Of a DNA stretch of 64,000 nt, positions 25,508 to 35,221 are shown piece after piece. Each line of letters opens with the position of its first letter. Positions within the stretch are counted from its first letter, which is position 1. A program made the translations under genes and the position numbers. The stretch comes from Variovorax sp. 54 (GTDB lineage: Bacteria; Pseudomonadota; Gammaproteobacteria; Burkholderiales; Burkholderiaceae_C): assembly GCF_002754375.1 (NCBI RefSeq), contig NZ_PEFF01000001.1:3182501-3246500 (forward strand). The letters are read 5' to 3'. The notes beneath the pieces were generated by a model. That model was not told where the DNA came from. It searched no databases and saw nothing but the letters and a program-made list of their open reading frames with translations.

Positions 25508-26686
25508 ATGAATCGCAATCTGTGGCTCCTGGCCATCTGCCAGGGCCTGCTCCTGACCAACAACGTCACCTTCATCGCCATCAACGGTCTCGTGGGCCTG
25601 GGCATCGCGCCGCAGGGCTGGATGGCCACGCTGCCCGTGATGGGCTACGTGGTGGGCGGCGCGCTGAGCACGGGGCTGGTGGCGCGCACGCAGCAGCGCT
25701 TCGGGCGCCGCGGTTCGTTCCAGATCGGGCTGGCGGTGGCGGTCGGCTCGGCGCTGCTGTGCGCCTACGCGGCATCCTCCAAGAACTTCTGGCTGCTGTG
25801 CTTCGCGACCCTGGTCGCGGGCTACTACAACGCCAACGCCGGCCTCTACCGTTTTGCGGCGGCCGAACTGGCACTGCCGGCCTGGCGCGAGAAGGCCGTG
25901 TCGATGGTGATGGCCGGCGGCCTGATCGGCGCGGTGGCGGGGCCGAACCTGGCGACCTTCACGCGCGGCATCCTCGCCGTGCCGTTCGCCGGCGCCTACA
26001 TCGCGCTGGCGGCGGTGGCGCTGCTCTCGATGGCGGTGATGCGCTTCATCGAATTCCCGCCGTCGCCGACCCGCAAGGAAGCCGCCGGCGGCCGGTCGCT
26101 GGGCGAGATCATGCGGCAGCCCGTGTTCATCGTGTCGGCCGCCGCGGGCGCACTGAGCTACGGCGTGATGAACCTGCTGATGGCCGCCACGCCCATCGCG
26201 ATGCAGATCTGCAGCCTGCCGTTTTCCGACGCGGCGCTGGTGCTCGAATGGCACGTGATCGGCATGTTCGCGCCGGGCTTTTTCACCGGCCACCTGATCC
26301 GCCGCTTCGGCGTGCTGCCGGTGATGGGGGTGGGGCTGGCGCTCAACCTCGGCTGCATCGTGGTGGCGCTGTCGGGCGTGGAGCTGCACCACTTCCTGGT
26401 GGCGCTGTTCCTGCTGGGCGTGGGCTGGAATTTCCTGTTCACCGGCAGCACGACGCTCTCGCTCACGGCCTACACCGCCGAAGAGCGCGACCGCGCCCAG
26501 GGCGCGCTCAACTTCTGCGTGTTCGCGACGCTGGCGCTGACCTCGTTCGCTTCGGGCGTGCTGGTGACCACGCAGGGCTGGCAGCTGCTGAACTACGGTT
26601 CGCTGGTGCCGGTGGTGCTGACCGGCGCAGCGCTGCTCTGGCTCGCGCAGACTCAGCGCAAGCAGGCGCTGGCGGCCAAGGCCTGA
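25508..26686 (+). CDS. MFS transporter
   Basis: A 392-residue, 12-helix major facilitator protein starting MNRNLWLLAICQGLLLTNN. The loop after helix 2 has VARTQQRFGRRGSFQIG, a variant of the MFS signature; helix 4-6 and a central cytoplasmic loop (FPPSPTRKEAAGG) are visible. No substrate clue is present in the sequence or its neighbours (YidB-like and lipase-like genes). The ATG at 25508 follows a weak ribosome site; the terminator upstream suggests its own promoter. Confidence 0.87.
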   Translation: MNRNLWLLAICQGLLLTNNVTFIAINGLVGLGIAPQGWMATLPVMGYVVGGALSTGLVARTQQRFGRRGSFQIGLAVAVGSALLCAYAASSKNFWLLCFATLVAGYYNANAGLYRFAAAELALPAWREKAVSMVMAGGLIGAVAGPNLATFTRGILAVPFAGAYIALAAVALLSMAVMRFIEFPPSPTRKEAAGGRSLGEIMRQPVFIVSAAAGALSYGVMNLLMAATPIAMQICSLPFSDAALVLEWHVIGMFAPGFFTGHLIRRFGVLPVMGVGLALNLGCIVVALSGVELHHFLVALFLLGVGWNFLFTGSTTLSLTAYTAEERDRAQGALNFCVFATLALTSFASGVLVTTQGWQLLNYGSLVPVVLTGAALLWLAQTQRKQALAAKA

Positions 26687-26692
26687 GCGACC

Positions 26693-27568
26693 TCAGGCGG
26701 CGAGCGTGGACTCGGCCGCGACCGGGAACCGCCGGTCGAGCCAACGCTGCAGCGTGTCGAACACGGGCTCCGCGTCCAGCTCGTTGAAGAGCTCGTGGTA
26801 CAGCGTGTCGAAGCACTTCGCCTCGACCTTGCCGCTGGGCGCCGCGGCCGCCGCGAAGGCGCGGCTCGCAGCCGGCCGCACGAGCCGGTCGTCGCCCGCG
26901 TAGATCAACAGCGTGGGCACCGGCCAGTGCGCCGCATGCTGCTGCACCGTGGCGCCTTCGTACGCAAGAAAGCGCGCCAGCCGGCTGCCGATGCGGTCGT
27001 GCGTGAGCGGATCGTCGCGGTAGGCCTGCACCACCACCGGGTCGTGCGAAAGGTAGTTGTCGTCGAGCCCGTTGCCCACGCGCAGGTTGGGCGCGATGCG
27101 CGGCAGCACGGCCAGCAGCATCTTCTGGACGCCGTTCAGCCCCGGGTCGAGCCCTGGCGACGACAGCACCAGCGCATCGACCGGCCGCACCCCGCGCGCC
27201 ACCAGGCTCGCGGCGACCAAACCGCCCAGGCTGTGGCCCAGCAACACCAGCGGCACGCCGGGGTTCTCGCGGCGCGCATCGTCGATCACCAGGGCCAGGT
27301 CGTCGACCAGCCGCAGTTCGCTGGGCAGGCCGCCGCGCGCACCGGTGGACTCGCCGTGCCCGTGGTGGTCGTGCGCCCAGACCGCGAAGCCCCAGGCATG
27401 CAGTTGCTTGGCCAAGCCGTGATAACGCCCCGCGTGCTCGCCCAGCCCGTGCACCACGACCACGACGGCGCGGGGTGTGCCGGCCACGGGCAGCCGCCGC
27501 AGCGCCAGCGTCTCGCCGTCCGGCGTGGACAGAGACACACGGTGCGGCAGGGGCAGCGCGTCGCTCAT
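26693..27568 (-). CDS. Alpha/beta hydrolase, monoacylglycerol lipase-like
   Basis: A 291-residue serine hydrolase. The oxyanion region VVVVHGLGEHAGRY, the nucleophile elbow LLGHSLGGL, the Asp in LLIYAGDDRLV and the catalytic His in DTLYHELFNE form a complete triad in the order of the lysophospholipase/monoacylglycerol lipase family. Lipid ester hydrolysis in the cytoplasm is likely. It converges on the MFS gene, six bases apart, and shares its strand with the M20 gene upstream. Confidence 0.86.
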   Translation of the reverse strand: MSDALPLPHRVSLSTPDGETLALRRLPVAGTPRAVVVVVHGLGEHAGRYHGLAKQLHAWGFAVWAHDHHGHGESTGARGGLPSELRLVDDLALVIDDARRENPGVPLVLLGHSLGGLVAASLVARGVRPVDALVLSSPGLDPGLNGVQKMLLAVLPRIAPNLRVGNGLDDNYLSHDPVVVQAYRDDPLTHDRIGSRLARFLAYEGATVQQHAAHWPVPTLLIYAGDDRLVRPAASRAFAAAAAPSGKVEAKCFDTLYHELFNELDAEPVFDTLQRWLDRRFPVAAESTLAA

Positions 27569-27641
27569 GGGTGCACCCTTGGCGCTGCGCGCCTTCCCGC
27601 CGAGCGGGAGCGCGCTTGCTTGGGGCGGCCCGGCGCGGCGC

Positions 27642-29150
<1,509 letters not shown>

Positions 29151-29240
29151 CGGGGGGTTCTCCGCGGGGACGAAAAAACGCATTTTGCGCCTCGCGGCGA
29201 GCGCGCGTAGAGTGCGGGCGATCTCAACCCGGAGGGCAGC

Positions 29241-30020
29241 GTGAGCAAGGCAACATCGACCCGGATCAAGGCAGGCATCGGCGGCTGGACCTACGAGCCC
29301 TGGCGCGACAACTTCTACCCCAAGGGCCTGGCCCACGCGAAGGAGTTGAACTACGCCAGCCGGCAGGTCAGCGCCATCGAGGTCAACGGCACCTACTACA
29401 GCACCTTCAAGCCCGAGACCTTCCGCAAGTGGCACGACGACACGCCGGACGGCTTCATGTTCTCGATGAAGGCCTCGCGCTTCACGACCAACCGCAAGGT
29501 GCTGGCGAGCGCGGGCGAGTCGGTCCAGCGCTTCATCGACAGCGGCGTGAGCGAGCTGGGCGACAAGCTCGGGCCGATCGTCTGGCAGTTCATGCCGACC
29601 AAGCAGTTCGATGCGGAAGACTTCGAGGCGTTCCTGGAACTGCTGCCCAAGAAGGAGGGCAGCCGCGTGCTGCGCCACGTGATGGACGTGCGCCACGAGA
29701 GCTTCATCACGCCCGCCTACAAGGCGCTCGCGAAGAAGCACAAGGTGTCGACCGTGTTCACCGACGCCGACAAGTTTCCGTCGTTCGAGGAGCCCGAAGG
29801 CGACGTCGCCTATGCGCGGCTCATGATGGCCGACGCGAAGCTCAAGACGGGCTACGGGCCGAAGGCGCTCGACACCTGGGCCGAGCGCGCACAGGGCTGG
29901 GCCGCTGCACCGAAGGCGCGCGACGTGTTCGTGTACTTCATCAACGGCGCCAAAGAAAAGGCACCGGCCGCGGCCGGTGCCTTGCTGGAGCGCCTGGGAT
30001 GGGAGCCGCCGGCCGCCTGA
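29241..30020 (+). CDS. DUF72 domain protein
   Basis: A 259-residue TIM-barrel-like DUF72 protein: IKAGIGGWTYEPWRDNFYP at the N-terminus, then ASRQVSAIEVNGTYYSTFKP and VMDVRHESF, the characteristic conserved blocks. Function unknown, though DUF72 barrels resemble nucleases/isomerases. Translation starts at a GTG at 29241, six bases after GGAGG. A perfect 26-base palindrome lies within the last codons. Confidence 0.9.
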   Translation: MSKATSTRIKAGIGGWTYEPWRDNFYPKGLAHAKELNYASRQVSAIEVNGTYYSTFKPETFRKWHDDTPDGFMFSMKASRFTTNRKVLASAGESVQRFIDSGVSELGDKLGPIVWQFMPTKQFDAEDFEAFLELLPKKEGSRVLRHVMDVRHESFITPAYKALAKKHKVSTVFTDADKFPSFEEPEGDVAYARLMMADAKLKTGYGPKALDTWAERAQGWAAAPKARDVFVYFINGAKEKAPAAAGALLERLGWEPPAA

Positions 30021-30041
30021 GGGCGGCCTGCACGGGCTGTC

Positions 30042-30545
30042 TTACGACGCCTTGGCGCCGAAGCTGATTTCGCCCGACAGCTGGCCGCCTTCTTCGATCA
30101 CGATCTTGCCGTAGCGGATCTTGCCGGTGACCTTGCCGGTCGAGTGGATGACGAGCTTTTCGCGCACGGTGAGGTTGCCGTCGAACACGCCGCGGATTTC
30201 GGCGATGTCGATTTCGGCCGAGCCCTTGAACTCGCCCTGTTCGGCGATCTGCATCAGGCGCGAATCCATGGTCGCTTCGACCAGGCCTTCGACCACGAGC
30301 GTGTCGCAATCGGTGATCTCGACGCCCTTGAGCTTGATGTTCGGGCCGACGGTGAGCTTGCTGCCGCCTTCCTTGACGGCGGGAGCGGCTGCCACCGGGG
30401 CCAGGCCGGCTTGCGCAGTCAACGAGGAGGGATTGACGGGAGTGCCCGAGAGATTGGTGCCCGAACCGACCAGCGGTGCGGGACGGGACGTCAGCGAGTC
30501 GGTGTCACGATCGCGCTTGCCGAAAAAGGGGGACTGTGTGGCCAA
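30042..30545 (-). CDS. Bactofilin (polymer-forming cytoskeletal protein)
   Basis: A bactofilin of about 167 residues. The N-terminal third is disordered and Ala/Pro/Ser-rich; residues from LTVGPNIKLKGVEI to LSGEISFGA form the right-handed beta-helix core with repeating hydrophobic turns (VEGLVEATMDSRLMQIAEQG, GVFDGNLTVREKLVI). Bactofilins self-assemble into filaments that position envelope or division proteins. A TTG at 30545, seven bases after GAGGAG, is the best start; an in-frame TTG at 30560 is an alternative. Confidence 0.86.
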   Translation of the reverse strand: MATQSPFFGKRDRDTDSLTSRPAPLVGSGTNLSGTPVNPSSLTAQAGLAPVAAAPAVKEGGSKLTVGPNIKLKGVEITDCDTLVVEGLVEATMDSRLMQIAEQGEFKGSAEIDIAEIRGVFDGNLTVREKLVIHSTGKVTGKIRYGKIVIEEGGQLSGEISFGAKAS

Positions 30546-30658
30546 TGGGGAGCTCCTCAAGAAAGGGGACTATCGTAAGAAGGCGCTCGCTGCATGCGGC
30601 ACTTCATTGCGCAAGAAGCGTAACTGAATAAGTCGCCCGGCCCCATGACAATGCCCTC

Positions 30659-31591
30659 ATGACCCGCCTGATCCGTCCGAACATCGAAGCCCTGTCCACG
30701 CCCTCCGACACCGACTCGCGGTTCGACAAACCTGCACGCGGCTGGCGGCGCACGCTGTTCACCGTGATCTTCGAGGCCGACACGCCCGCCGGCCTGTGGT
30801 TCGACCTGGCGCTGATCGCGGTGATCGTCACCAGCGTGCTGGTCGTCATCCTGGACAGCGTGCAGTCGATCCGCGACCAGTGGCGGCCACTGTTCAATGC
30901 CCTCGAATGGGTGTTCACGATTCTCTTCACGCTGGAGTACATCGCACGGCTGTGCTGCGTGAACAAGCCGCTGCGCTACGCGCTGAGCTTCTACGGCGTG
31001 ATCGACCTGCTCGCGCTGCTGCCGACCTTTCTCGTGGCCTTCGCGCCCGAGCTGGCCTACCTGATCGACGTGCGCATCCTGCGGTTGCTGCGCGTGTTCC
31101 GCATCTTCAAGCTCTCGCGCTATTCGGTGGAGTACCGGGCGCTGGTGCAGGCCGTGGCGTCCAGCCGTCGCAAGATCACGGTGTTCGTGGGCTTCGTGAT
31201 GCTCGTGGTGCTGGTGATGGGCACGCTGATGTACGTGGTCGAAGGCCCGACGCACGGCTTCACCAGCATTCCGGTGGCGATCTACTGGGCCATCTCCACC
31301 ATGGCGACGGTCGGCTTCGGCGACCTCGTGCCCAAGACCGACCTGGGCCGCGCGATCGCCTCGGTGATGATGCTGCTGGGCTGGGGCGTGCTGGCCGTGC
31401 CCACCGGCATCGTGACCGCCGAGATGACACGGCGCAGTGTCGACGACGACCTGGCGGAGCCCATCGCGCTCGCATCGCGCGGCGTGCTCGCCCTCACGGC
31501 GGAGCCGGCTTCGGGCAAGGCGCCGGCGAAGCGGCTCACGCCGTCGGCCAGACGACGCGCCCTTGCGCAGCATCGTCGAGGCGCGCGATGA
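30659..31591 (+). CDS. Voltage-gated-type potassium channel (ion transport protein)
   Basis: A 310-residue six-helix channel subunit. S1 runs from LWFDLALIAVIVTSVLVVIL, S4 is the arginine-rich DVRILRLLRVFRIFKLSRY, and the pore has the potassium selectivity signature TMATVGFGDLVP between the last two helices. A Lys/Arg/Ala-rich cytoplasmic tail ends the protein. Charge pattern predicts voltage sensing and K+ selectivity, but gating is not shown by sequence. Its last 56 bases overlap the 3' end of the convergent YigZ gene. Confidence 0.9.
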   Translation: MTRLIRPNIEALSTPSDTDSRFDKPARGWRRTLFTVIFEADTPAGLWFDLALIAVIVTSVLVVILDSVQSIRDQWRPLFNALEWVFTILFTLEYIARLCCVNKPLRYALSFYGVIDLLALLPTFLVAFAPELAYLIDVRILRLLRVFRIFKLSRYSVEYRALVQAVASSRRKITVFVGFVMLVVLVMGTLMYVVEGPTHGFTSIPVAIYWAISTMATVGFGDLVPKTDLGRAIASVMMLLGWGVLAVPTGIVTAEMTRRSVDDDLAEPIALASRGVLALTAEPASGKAPAKRLTPSARRRALAQHRRGAR

Positions 31592-32123
31592 AGGCATCGG
31601 CCTCGGGCGCGGGCAGCGCGAAGGCAAAGCGCACGTCGTCGCCGTGCTGCACGTCTTCGAGCACCGCGCCGATGGCGGCCAGCTCGCGCCGCACCAGCCC
31701 CTCGAGCGCATAGGGCACGGCGCACTGCAGCTGGCGCTGACGCACGAGCGGCACCAGCGTGGCGCCGAGCAGGGCCTGTGCCACGGCATCGGTGTAGGCC
31801 CGCACGAGGCCGCCGGCACCGAGTTTCACGCCGCCGAAGTAGCGCACCACGGTGGCGAGCGCGCCTTCCACCTGCTGGTGGCGCAGCACTTCCAACATCG
31901 GGCGCCCGGCCGTGCCGCCGGGCTCGCCGTCGTCGTTCGCGGCCGACTGGCCGCCGGCCATCAGGGCCCAGCACACGTGCGCGGCGCCGGGGTGTTCGGC
32001 GCGCAACGAGGCGACCACCGCCAGCGCCGCCGCGCGGTCGGGCACCGGTTGCACGCAACCGATGAAGCGGCTTTTCTTGATGAGCAGTTCGCTGTGAACC
32101 GGCTGCGCGAGCGTGAAGCTCAT
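31536..32123 (-). CDS. YigZ/IMPACT family protein
   Basis: A 195-residue IMPACT-family protein: KKSRFIGCVQPVPDRAAALA, the HVCWALMAGGQSAANDDGEP and GTAGRPMLEVL motifs of the N-terminal Impact domain, and the VVRYFGGVKLGAGGLVRAYTD segment. The C-terminal domain is degenerate ferredoxin-like (DUF1949). Linked elsewhere to translation-related regulation; the bacterial role is unclear. Its end overlaps the K+ channel gene in the opposite direction. Confidence 0.87.
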   Translation of the reverse strand: MSFTLAQPVHSELLIKKSRFIGCVQPVPDRAAALAVVASLRAEHPGAAHVCWALMAGGQSAANDDGEPGGTAGRPMLEVLRHQQVEGALATVVRYFGGVKLGAGGLVRAYTDAVAQALLGATLVPLVRQRQLQCAVPYALEGLVRRELAAIGAVLEDVQHGDDVRFAFALPAPEADAFIARLDDAAQGRVVWPTA

Positions 32124-32160
32124 TCCGACCCGATGTCCGTGCGGTGCAAGGGCGGCGTGC

Positions 32161-32748
32161 TCAGCCGCCCCGCTCGAACTTGAAGACCGCCGTGCTGGCG
32201 CGCGCGTTGGGCAGCCAGCGCACGTCGCGGCCGTTCTGCAGGCCGAAGGCGTCGAGCACGCGCAGGTTGTTCTTGCCGGCCAGCACCTCGAAGTCCTTGT
32301 AGGTGCCGACGCGGATGTTGGGCGTGTCGTACCACTGGTAGGGCAGGCGGCGCGTCACGGGCATGCGCCCGCGCGCCACGCTCAGGCGGTTGGGCCAGTG
32401 CGCAAAATTGGGAAAGGCGACGATGCCGAAGCGGCCCACGCGCGCGGTCTCGCGCAGCATGACCTCGGCATTGCGCAGGTGCTGCAGCGTGTCGATCTGC
32501 AGCACGACGTCGAAGGTGGCGTCGTCGAACATCGCCAGGCCTTCGTCAAGGTTGAGCTGGATCACGTCGACGCCGCGGCGGATGCACTGCAGCACGTTGC
32601 CGTCGGCAATCTCCACGCCGTAGCCGGTGCAGCCGCGCTCGCGCTGCAGCAGGTCGAGCAGGGCGCCGTCGCCGCAGCCGAGGTCGAGCACGCGCGATCC
32701 CTGGGGCACGAGTTCGGCAATCAGTCGTTGATGTTCGATGTCGCTCAT
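32161..32748 (-). CDS. metW: Methionine biosynthesis protein MetW
   Basis: A 195-residue class I methyltransferase-fold protein with [16 protein letters not shown] and the downstream [15 protein letters not shown] and [13 protein letters not shown] segments typical of MetW. It is coupled to metX by an ATGA overlap, the arrangement in which MetW enhances or accompanies MetX homoserine acetylation/succinylation. Its exact enzymatic contribution is not known from sequence. Confidence 0.94.
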   Translation of the reverse strand: MSDIEHQRLIAELVPQGSRVLDLGCGDGALLDLLQRERGCTGYGVEIADGNVLQCIRRGVDVIQLNLDEGLAMFDDATFDVVLQIDTLQHLRNAEVMLRETARVGRFGIVAFPNFAHWPNRLSVARGRMPVTRRLPYQWYDTPNIRVGTYKDFEVLAGKNNLRVLDAFGLQNGRDVRWLPNARASTAVFKFERGG

Positions 32749-33986
32749 GCAACAGCCCCCCCCAGGCTTGCCACTTCGTGTGCTGCGCCACCCCCCTGGG
32801 GGCCCGCGCCTTGGGGCGGCCCGGCGTCGCTCAATTCCTTGGCGACGCGTTCGAAGTACGAGCGCACCACGCCCATGTAGCGCACGTCGTCGAGCAGAAA
32901 GGCGTCGTGGCCGTGCGGCGCGTCGATCTCGGCGTAGCTCACGTTGCGGCGGTTGTCGAGCAGCGCCTTCACGATCTCGCGGCTGCGCGCGGGCGAGAAG
33001 CGCCAGTCGGTCTTGAAGCTCACGAGCAGGAACTTGGCCGTGGCCTGCGCCAGTGCGGTGCTGAGCTGGCCGCCGTGGTGGCGCGCGGGGTCGAAGTAGT
33101 CGAGCGCGCGGGTGATCAGCAGGTAGGTGTTGGCGTCGAAGTACTCGCTGAACTTGTCGCCCTGGTAGCGCAGGTAGCTTTCGATCTGGAACTCGACGTC
33201 CTGCGTGGAATAGCGGTAGTCGAGCCCCGCCGCTTCACCCTCGACAGCGCTGCGCAGAATGCGCCCGAACTTGGCGTTCATCACGTCGTCGCTCAGGTAG
33301 GTGATGTGGCCGATCATTCGCGCGATGCGCAGGCCGCGCTTGGGGATCACGCCGTATTCGTAGAAGTGGCCGCCGTGGAAGTCGGGGTCGGTCACGATGG
33401 CGCGGCGCGCCACCTCGTTGAAGGCGATGTTCTCGGCCGTGAGGTTGGGCGCGCTGGCCACCACCACGGCATGCCGCACGCGATCGGGGTACTGCAGCGT
33501 CCACGACAGCGCCTGCATGCCGCCGAGGCTGCCGCCCATCACGGCCGCGAGCGTCTGGATGCCCAGTGCGTCGAGCAGCACGGCCTGGGCGTCGACCCAG
33601 TCTTCGACCGTGACCACCGGGAAGTCGGCGCCGTAAACACGGCCGTTGGCGGGGTTCACGTGCATCGGGCCGGTCGAGCCGAAGCAGGAGCCGAGGTTGT
33701 TGACGCCGATCACGAAGAAGCGGTCGGTGTCCAGCGGCTTGCCCGGGCCCACCATGTTGTCCCACCAGCCCTCGGAGCGGGCCTGGCCCTCGTACACGCC
33801 CGCAACGTGGTGCGAGGCGTTGAGCGCATGGCACACCAGCACCGCATTGCTGCGCTCGGCGTTGAGGGTGCCGTAGGTTTCGTAGGCGAGCGTGTAGCCG
33901 CTGATCGAGGCGCCGCTGCGCAGGGCCAGCGGGCCTGCGAACTGCATCGACTGCGGGGTGACGACCAAAGGTGATGGCGACGACAT
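32745..33986 (-). CDS. metX: Homoserine O-acyltransferase MetX
   Basis: A 413-residue alpha/beta-hydrolase-fold acyltransferase that activates homoserine for methionine synthesis. The nucleophile motif [12 protein letters not shown], the [20 protein letters not shown] and [12 protein letters not shown] blocks and the catalytic His in [10 protein letters not shown] are present. Acetyl versus succinyl donor cannot be decided here. The last ~25 residues (Gly/Pro/Ala-rich) come from an intergenic-type repeat, making it longer than the usual ~380-390. Preceded by a SAM-II-like leader. Confidence 0.93.
   Translation of the reverse strand: MSSPSPLVVTPQSMQFAGPLALRSGASISGYTLAYETYGTLNAERSNAVLVCHALNASHHVAGVYEGQARSEGWWDNMVGPGKPLDTDRFFVIGVNNLGSCFGSTGPMHVNPANGRVYGADFPVVTVEDWVDAQAVLLDALGIQTLAAVMGGSLGGMQALSWTLQYPDRVRHAVVVASAPNLTAENIAFNEVARRAIVTDPDFHGGHFYEYGVIPKRGLRIARMIGHITYLSDDVMNAKFGRILRSAVEGEAAGLDYRYSTQDVEFQIESYLRYQGDKFSEYFDANTYLLITRALDYFDPARHHGGQLSTALAQATAKFLLVSFKTDWRFSPARSREIVKALLDNRRNVSYAEIDAPHGHDAFLLDDVRYMGVVRSYFERVAKELSDAGPPQGAGPQGGGAAHEVASLGGAVA
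32755..32826. repeat. Intergenic-type repeat, copy B, inside the 3' end of metX
   Basis: Blocks CCCCCCCAGGCTTGCCACTT, GTGCTGCGCCACCCCCCTGG and a trailing CTTGGGGCGGCCCGG follow the same order as copies A and C, but the element ends differently. It overlaps the last codons of metX, encoding its Gly/Pro/Ala tail, and stops just before metW. Confidence 0.6.
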
Positions 33987-33991
33987 GAATG

Positions 33992-34025
33992 AAAAAACCC
34001 GGCCTCGCCAAAAACGAGCCGGGTT
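33992..34025 (-). terminator. Terminator hairpin in the metX leader (attenuator)
   Basis: On the minus strand AACCCGGC and GCCGGGTT arms (34018-34025 with 33996-34003) form a GC-rich stem followed by a run of six U residues, ending about five bases before the metX ATG. Its place directly after a SAM-II-like aptamer makes it the likely expression platform. No clear ribosome-binding site exists between the U-run and the start. Confidence 0.7.
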
Positions 34026-34030
34026 CGGCA

Positions 34031-34083
34031 GCCGTCTTTAGCAGAATTTATAAAGCGCCCGCAAGCTGAAGCAAATCGGCGCA
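34031..34083 (-). ncRNA. SAM-II-like riboswitch upstream of metX
   Basis: Read on the minus strand: GCGCC (34082-34078), a loop starting GATTTGC, the pairing GGCGC (34059-34055), then TTTATAAATTCTGCTAAAG and GACGG. This matches the SAM-II (SAM_alpha) order: short P1 stem, GAUUU in loop 1, UAUAAAU and GCUAAA in the pseudoknot strand. A TATACT -10 box lies just upstream so the aptamer starts near the 5' end of the transcript. Recognised by eye; a covariance-model search would settle it. Confidence 0.65.
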
Positions 34084-34088
34084 TATCT

Positions 34089-34094
34089 AGTATA
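34089..34094 (-). promoter_or_regulatory. -10 element of the metX transcript
   Basis: TATACT on the minus strand, placed so that transcription would start close to 34083, the first base of the riboswitch. The -35 region falls in the repeat copy C and has no good TTGACA match. Confidence 0.5.
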
Positions 34095-34097
34095 TCC

Positions 34098-34196
34098 CCC
34101 AGGCTCCGCGCACTGCGTGTCGCTTCTCCAACCCCCTTTCCGGGGGCAACACCAGCGGCCCGGCAAAGCCGGTTCCGCGGTGTTCCTGGAAGGAAC
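34098..34196. repeat. Intergenic repeat, copy C
   Basis: CCCCAGGCT, then CACTGCGTGTCGCT, CCCCCTTTCCGGGGG, CCGGCAAAGCCGG and CCTGGAA, the same block order as copy A (16399-16493), with only scattered substitutions. It lies between metX and the GDT1-type gene, and its left end meets the metX promoter. Confidence 0.75.
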
Positions 34197-34205
34197 CCGC
34201 CCTTC

Positions 34206-34769
34206 TTACCAGCCGACGATCATGATGACGCCCAGCACCAGGAAGATCGCCGCCGAGATGCCGTGCACGAGTTTGATCGGCACGCGCCGCACGATCTTGT
34301 CGCCCAGCCACACGACCGGCGCATTGGCCAGCATCATGCCCAGCGTGGTGCCGACAACGACCCAGGCGTAGTCCTGCGTGAAGCGGGCGGCCAGCATGAC
34401 GGTGGCGATCTGGGTCTTGTCGCCCATCTCGGCCAGGAAGAAGGCGATCACGGTGGTGCCGAAGACGCCGAACTTCGAGACGCCGGGGGCGTCGTCTTCA
34501 TCGAGCTTGTCAGGAATCAGCATCCAGGCGGCCATCGCGATGAACGAGCCGCCCAAAATCCAGCGCAGCACCTCGGGGCCGAGCCAGCGCGTGATGTAGT
34601 TGCCGACCGCGCCGGCCAGCGCGTGGTTGACGACCGTGGCGACGAAGATGCCGAGCACGATCGGCCAGGGTTTCCTGAAACGCGCGGCCAGCAAGAGGGC
34701 CAGGAGTTGGGTCTTGTCGCCCATTTCGGCGAGCGCAACCACGCCCGTTGCAACGAGAAAAGCTTCCAT
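34206..34769 (-). CDS. GDT1/TMEM165 family cation transporter (putative Mn2+ exporter)
   Basis: A 187-residue membrane protein with six helices in two homologous halves, each with the family signature: ALAEMGDKTQLLAL and FLAEMGDKTQIATV (E-x-G-D-K-T). Bacterial members are divalent-cation, mainly Mn2+, exporters. The mature start is the ATG at 34769 (MEAFLVATGV) rather than the frame start further up. The leader has a yybP-ykoY riboswitch, which supports a manganese role. Confidence 0.9.
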   Translation of the reverse strand: MEAFLVATGVVALAEMGDKTQLLALLLAARFRKPWPIVLGIFVATVVNHALAGAVGNYITRWLGPEVLRWILGGSFIAMAAWMLIPDKLDEDDAPGVSKFGVFGTTVIAFFLAEMGDKTQIATVMLAARFTQDYAWVVVGTTLGMMLANAPVVWLGDKIVRRVPIKLVHGISAAIFLVLGVIMIVGW

Positions 34770-34789
34770 GATGGATGTGGGGTTCCTTG

Positions 34790-34851
34790 GGCCGAAGGAC
34801 GCAATTGACCGCACAACACCTTCGGCCATATTCCCGAAGTTGTGCGGTCAA
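34790..34851 (-). promoter_or_regulatory. Switching hairpins at the end of the Mn2+ leader
   Basis: TTGACCGCACAAC (34805-34817) and GTTGTGCGGTCAA (34839-34851) form a perfect 13-bp stem extended by TTCGG/CCGAA inside. The right arm overlaps the 3' edge of the aptamer. An alternative pair, GGCCGAAGG (34790-34798) with CCTTCGGCC (34819-34827), uses the same inner segment and lies near the ribosome-binding region (AAGGA) of the gene. The two cannot coexist, as expected for an expression platform. Confidence 0.65.
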
Positions 34852-34965
34852 AGGTCTCGCCAGGTGTGTTCACTGCACGCGCCATGTCCTCGTGGGGCAA
34901 GGACAAGTCTGTTGACGCGGGCCCTTCTCGTATACGGAAGGCGGCTACTCCCCAATGACCCGCAA
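34845..34965 (-). ncRNA. yybP-ykoY (Mn2+) riboswitch
   Basis: On the minus strand the leader holds GGGGAGTAGCC, then a variable arm, CGTCAACA, and GGCGAGACCTTTGACCG. These are the invariant segments of the yybP-ykoY manganese aptamer in their proper order. Mn2+ binding normally turns on exporters of the MneA/MntP/GDT1 kind, as is the case for the gene downstream. The boundaries are approximate. Confidence 0.8.
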
Positions 34966-35181
34966 ATTGTAGCCGCATCGTCAATTCCCCCGGCTCAAAC
35001 AGGTAGGCGTGCGCTAACTTCAAATGCTTTCAACAAGTGCTACCTCAAGACGCAAATTCCCGCTTGCTTTTTTGATATTTCACCCATAATGCACGAGCCT
35101 CCCTCTTGATTTTGGGAGGGAGCAATTCGGTGATCGGTCAGTTTCGCGCGGCTCGGCGGCTCTCGTTTGAGTGATGCTTTC

Positions 35182-35221
35182 GGGACTCCATCGCTTTTCT
35201 TGATGTGTTTATAGGAGTCCC
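35182..35221 (+). promoter_or_regulatory. Leader hairpin sequestering the ribosome-binding site of the RRM gene
   Basis: GGGACTCC (35182-35189) is exactly complementary to GGAGTCCC (35214-35221); the second arm contains the AGGAG ribosome-binding site of the RRM gene, four to nine bases before its ATG. The U-rich loop is 24 bases. A smaller hairpin, CCTCCC/GGGAGG, sits near 35098-35119. Folding would hide the site, so temperature- or RNA-dependent translation is likely. Confidence 0.55.
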
